Source: an uncultured Christensenella sp. | GTDB taxonomy: Bacteria > Bacillota > Clostridia > Christensenellales > UBA1242 | NCBI GenBank assembly: GCA_905195085.1 | Contig: CAJJUK010000006.1 | Coordinates: 1-43,039 of the forward strand | DNA: 43,039 bases | Direction of reading: 5' to 3' | In this document: positions 41,322 through 43,039 of the stretch, in pieces | Layout of the letters: every line of letters starts with the position of its first letter | Numbering within the stretch: the first letter of the stretch is position 1 | Program-made: the position numbers and the translations under genes | The notes under the pieces: model-generated | What the model was told of the DNA's origin: nothing | What the model saw: only the letters and a program-made list of their open reading frames with translations | Database searches by the model: none

Positions 41322-42132
41322 AAGCAGAGAATTGATTGCAAGCGCGGATTATATTCTTATTGGTGCCGGTGCAGGGCTATCGACAGCAGCAGGATTTGAG
41401 TATTATGGAGAGAATTTCAAAAAATATTTTTCAGATTTCATAGAAAAATATCATTTCACAGACATGTATTCAGCAGGTTTTTATCCTTTCAAAACCCAAG
41501 AAGAAAAATGGGCATATTGGTCAAGATACGTCTATGTCAACAGATACAAATCAAGGGCCAATCCCTTGTATAAAAGTCTTTTTGACCTAGTCAAAGATAA
41601 AGACTATTTTGTCGTAACAACAAATGTGGACCATCAATTTCAACTTGCCGGTTTTGATAAGAACCGTCTATTTTATTTGCAAGGAGATTATGGACTTCTT
41701 CAATGTTCTGTGCCCTGCCATAATAAAACATATGACAACGAAGAACTAATTTTGAAAATGGTCAGAGAGCAAAAAGATTGTAAAGTTCCAACTTCTTTAA
41801 TTCCAAAATGTCCAGTTTGCGGAAGGGATATGGAAATGAATCTGAGAGCAGACGACCGATTCGTTCAAGATGAAGGCTGGTTCGAACATGCAAGACTCTA
41901 TAAAGAATTCATAGAGAAAGCGGAGAACAAAAAATTACTTCTTTTAGAAATTGGCGTTGGATTCAACACTCCTTCAATAATCAGATTTCCTTTTGAAAAC
42001 ATGACCTTGCTAAACAAAAACACCAACTTGATTCGAATCAACAAGGATTACGCCATTTGTCCACAAAAAATCCAAAACAAAACCATTTTGTTTGACGAAG
42101 ATATCAAAGAAATATTAAACGCAATAAAATAA
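41290..42132 (+). CDS. SirTM class M sirtuin (protein ADP-ribosyltransferase)
   Basis: SirTM proteins use NAD+ to ADP-ribosylate lipoylated GcvH-like carrier proteins instead of deacetylating. The NAD motif GAGAGLSTAAGF (25-36), TTNVD (110-114) and the zinc cysteines C139, C143, C174 and C177 are present. The catalytic His of normal sirtuins is Gln131 in LQGDYG, which is diagnostic of class M. Length is 280 residues. The ATG lies inside the macrodomain gene and follows AAGGAGG, so both proteins are made together. The usual partner genes for a GcvH-L carrier and a lipoate ligase are not in the window. Confidence 0.93.
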   Translation: MNENFQARINKSRELIASADYILIGAGAGLSTAAGFEYYGENFKKYFSDFIEKYHFTDMYSAGFYPFKTQEEKWAYWSRYVYVNRYKSRANPLYKSLFDLVKDKDYFVVTTNVDHQFQLAGFDKNRLFYLQGDYGLLQCSVPCHNKTYDNEELILKMVREQKDCKVPTSLIPKCPVCGRDMEMNLRADDRFVQDEGWFEHARLYKEFIEKAENKKLLLLEIGVGFNTPSIIRFPFENMTLLNKNTNLIRINKDYAICPQKIQNKTILFDEDIKEILNAIK

Positions 42133-42172
42133 AGAATCCGAAACCTTTTTGATTTCGGATTCTTTATTTTGT
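42128..42172 (+). terminator. terminator of the macrodomain-SirTM operon
   Basis: Thirteen-base perfect arms AAAGAATCCGAAA (42131-42143) and TTTCGGATTCTTT (42153-42165) are followed by a T-rich run. Confidence 0.92.
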
Positions 42173-42248
42173 CTGGCGGGCAACTCGATAACCAATCCTA
42201 ACACAAAAATATATGTTGGTGTTGGCTGGATGAAAGTTGATATAAATA

Positions 42249-42277
42249 TTGAAAAAAAATAATATTTATGTTATACT
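42249..42277 (+). promoter_or_regulatory. promoter of the terminal HEPN-like gene
   Basis: TTGAAA (42249-42254), a 17-bp spacer and TATACT (42272-42277) give a start near 42284, only about 16 nt before the ATG, with AAGGAGG at 42288-42294. Confidence 0.6.
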
Positions 42278-42299
42278 TAAAACAACTAAGGAGGATAAC

Positions 42300-43039
42300 A
42301 TGGCAAGGTTAACAGAAGAAGAGATAACTAAAAATCCCCAGAAAGTATATACTAATTTTACGAGTATTTACACGAATGTTGTTACAAAATATGATGCCAT
42401 TCATTTATATACTTTTCAATCTATGTTAAATAATATAAAAGAATATGATGTATTTCATAAGAGATGGATTAAGTCTATTTCTAAAATCAGGAAATTGCAA
42501 AAAGATATAGAGCAAAAAGAATTTAATGGGTATATATTAGCTAATCAATTAGAGACTATTTCTAATAGAATGGAACAATCAGATTACTTATTGCAAATGA
42601 TACCTTCAAATTTAGTAGTTTCTCTTATAACTAATTTTGATCAATTTTTGTCAGAATTATTAATATATTTGTTTCAACATATCAGTGGTCAAATTAATGT
42701 AATAGATGAAAGTGTTAGATACGCTGAATTAAGTGATTGTACAGATACATACAGCATTCAAGATTTTTATATTGAAAAATTTATAGATTCCTTTTTTAGA
42801 AAAAGTCATTCTGAACAATTTGAATGGTTAGATAAAAAATTTTCATTAAATATAAAAACGCAAATGCCTAATTATGATGATTTTATGTTTTTATGTGAAC
42901 TACGAAACATAATCATACATAATGATAGTAAACCAAGTAATTTTTTCTTTAGAACGATTAATATTGAAAAATATAAAAATTTGGGTTTTGTTATAGAAAA
43001 AAATAAAAAGATAGTTTTTAATCCTGACAATATGACATT
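42300..43039 (+). CDS. HEPN-like protein, truncated by the window end
   Basis: An open frame begins at ATG 42300 after AAGGAGG and a 5-nt gap and runs without a stop to the window end (246 codons seen). The protein is helical. LCELRNIIIHND carries an R-x4-H motif (Arg202, His207), the catalytic signature of HEPN ribonucleases found in RNA-targeting toxins and defence proteins. Codon use differs sharply from the rest of the window, with frequent ATA, TTA and AGT, so the gene was probably acquired recently. The 3' part is not visible. Alternatives are a non-catalytic HEPN or a plain helical protein. Confidence 0.65.
   Translation, partial: MARLTEEEITKNPQKVYTNFTSIYTNVVTKYDAIHLYTFQSMLNNIKEYDVFHKRWIKSISKIRKLQKDIEQKEFNGYILANQLETISNRMEQSDYLLQMIPSNLVVSLITNFDQFLSELLIYLFQHISGQINVIDESVRYAELSDCTDTYSIQDFYIEKFIDSFFRKSHSEQFEWLDKKFSLNIKTQMPNYDDFMFLCELRNIIIHNDSKPSNFFFRTINIEKYKNLGFVIEKNKKIVFNPDNMT

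Noticed and set aside
42173..42248. Possible tRNA or attachment-site remnant before the HEPN-like gene
   Set aside because: The stretch is slightly GC-richer than its surroundings (CTGGCGGGC), but I could not fold a cloverleaf or find a matching repeat in the window.
1..43039. CRISPR arrays, insertion sequences, rRNA and tRNA genes
   Set aside because: I saw no regularly spaced repeats, no transposase gene and no recognisable tRNA or rRNA sequence in the window.

Overview
The window is AT-rich bacterial chromosome with strong AGGAGG-type ribosome binding sites, sigma-A-like promoters and many short hairpin terminators. A T-box before glycyl-tRNA synthetase, a DUF1540 protein, a YugP-type peptidase, a PASTA-domain divisome transpeptidase and a Spo0A-type DNA-binding domain all point to Bacillota, most likely an uncultured clostridial lineage. 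The exact taxon cannot be read from the sequence. The origin of replication is inside the window: dnaA, a cluster of DnaA boxes, then dnaN.

Layout. 1-5300: a hypothetical gene, the T-box and glyS, a membrane glycosyltransferase whose promoter contains a C9 tract, two related small membrane proteins, a DUF1540 protein and a membrane zinc peptidase. 5361-13142 (minus strand): a small division cluster (rsmH, an ftsL-like gene, ftsI with a PASTA domain), a 973-residue CvpA-like membrane protein, and recF. 13286-18462 (plus strand): dnaA, oriC, dnaN, rpmH, rnpA, yidD, yidC. Compared with the common order, recF is inverted to the other side of dnaA, and the rpmH-rnpA-yidC block follows dnaN instead of diverging from dnaA.

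18513-28000: a peptidoglycan amidase-like protein that lacks one zinc ligand, folD, a membrane-anchored exonuclease/endonuclease/phosphatase-fold protein, both aconitase X subunits, a probable leaderless gene for a Cys-His-Asp protein, a free-standing Spo0A C-terminal domain, a GNAT acetyltransferase and a large old-yellow-enzyme type flavoprotein. 28110-34139: a 1303-residue helicase-nuclease that resembles single-gene phage defence proteins, a lipoprotein that appears to start at AUA, and a CMD-cupin fusion with a MerR-type 19-bp-spacer promoter.

34203-38969 (minus strand) is the best candidate for an undescribed module. A two-component system is followed by two paralogous small membrane proteins, a CrtO-like membrane protein, a lipocalin-like protein and a coiled-coil protein. 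Direct repeats of TGTWAW at exactly 11-bp spacing lie upstream of three of its transcription units, as expected for an OmpR-family regulator. 39086-40495 is an Rrf2 regulator divergent from a degenerate metallo-beta-lactamase-fold gene, with three copies of a TGTAA-N9-TTACA operator between them. 40572-42132 is a macrodomain-SirTM pair for reversible ADP-ribosylation. The window ends inside a HEPN-like gene with foreign codon use.

All functions are inferred from reading motifs and context. No database search was run.
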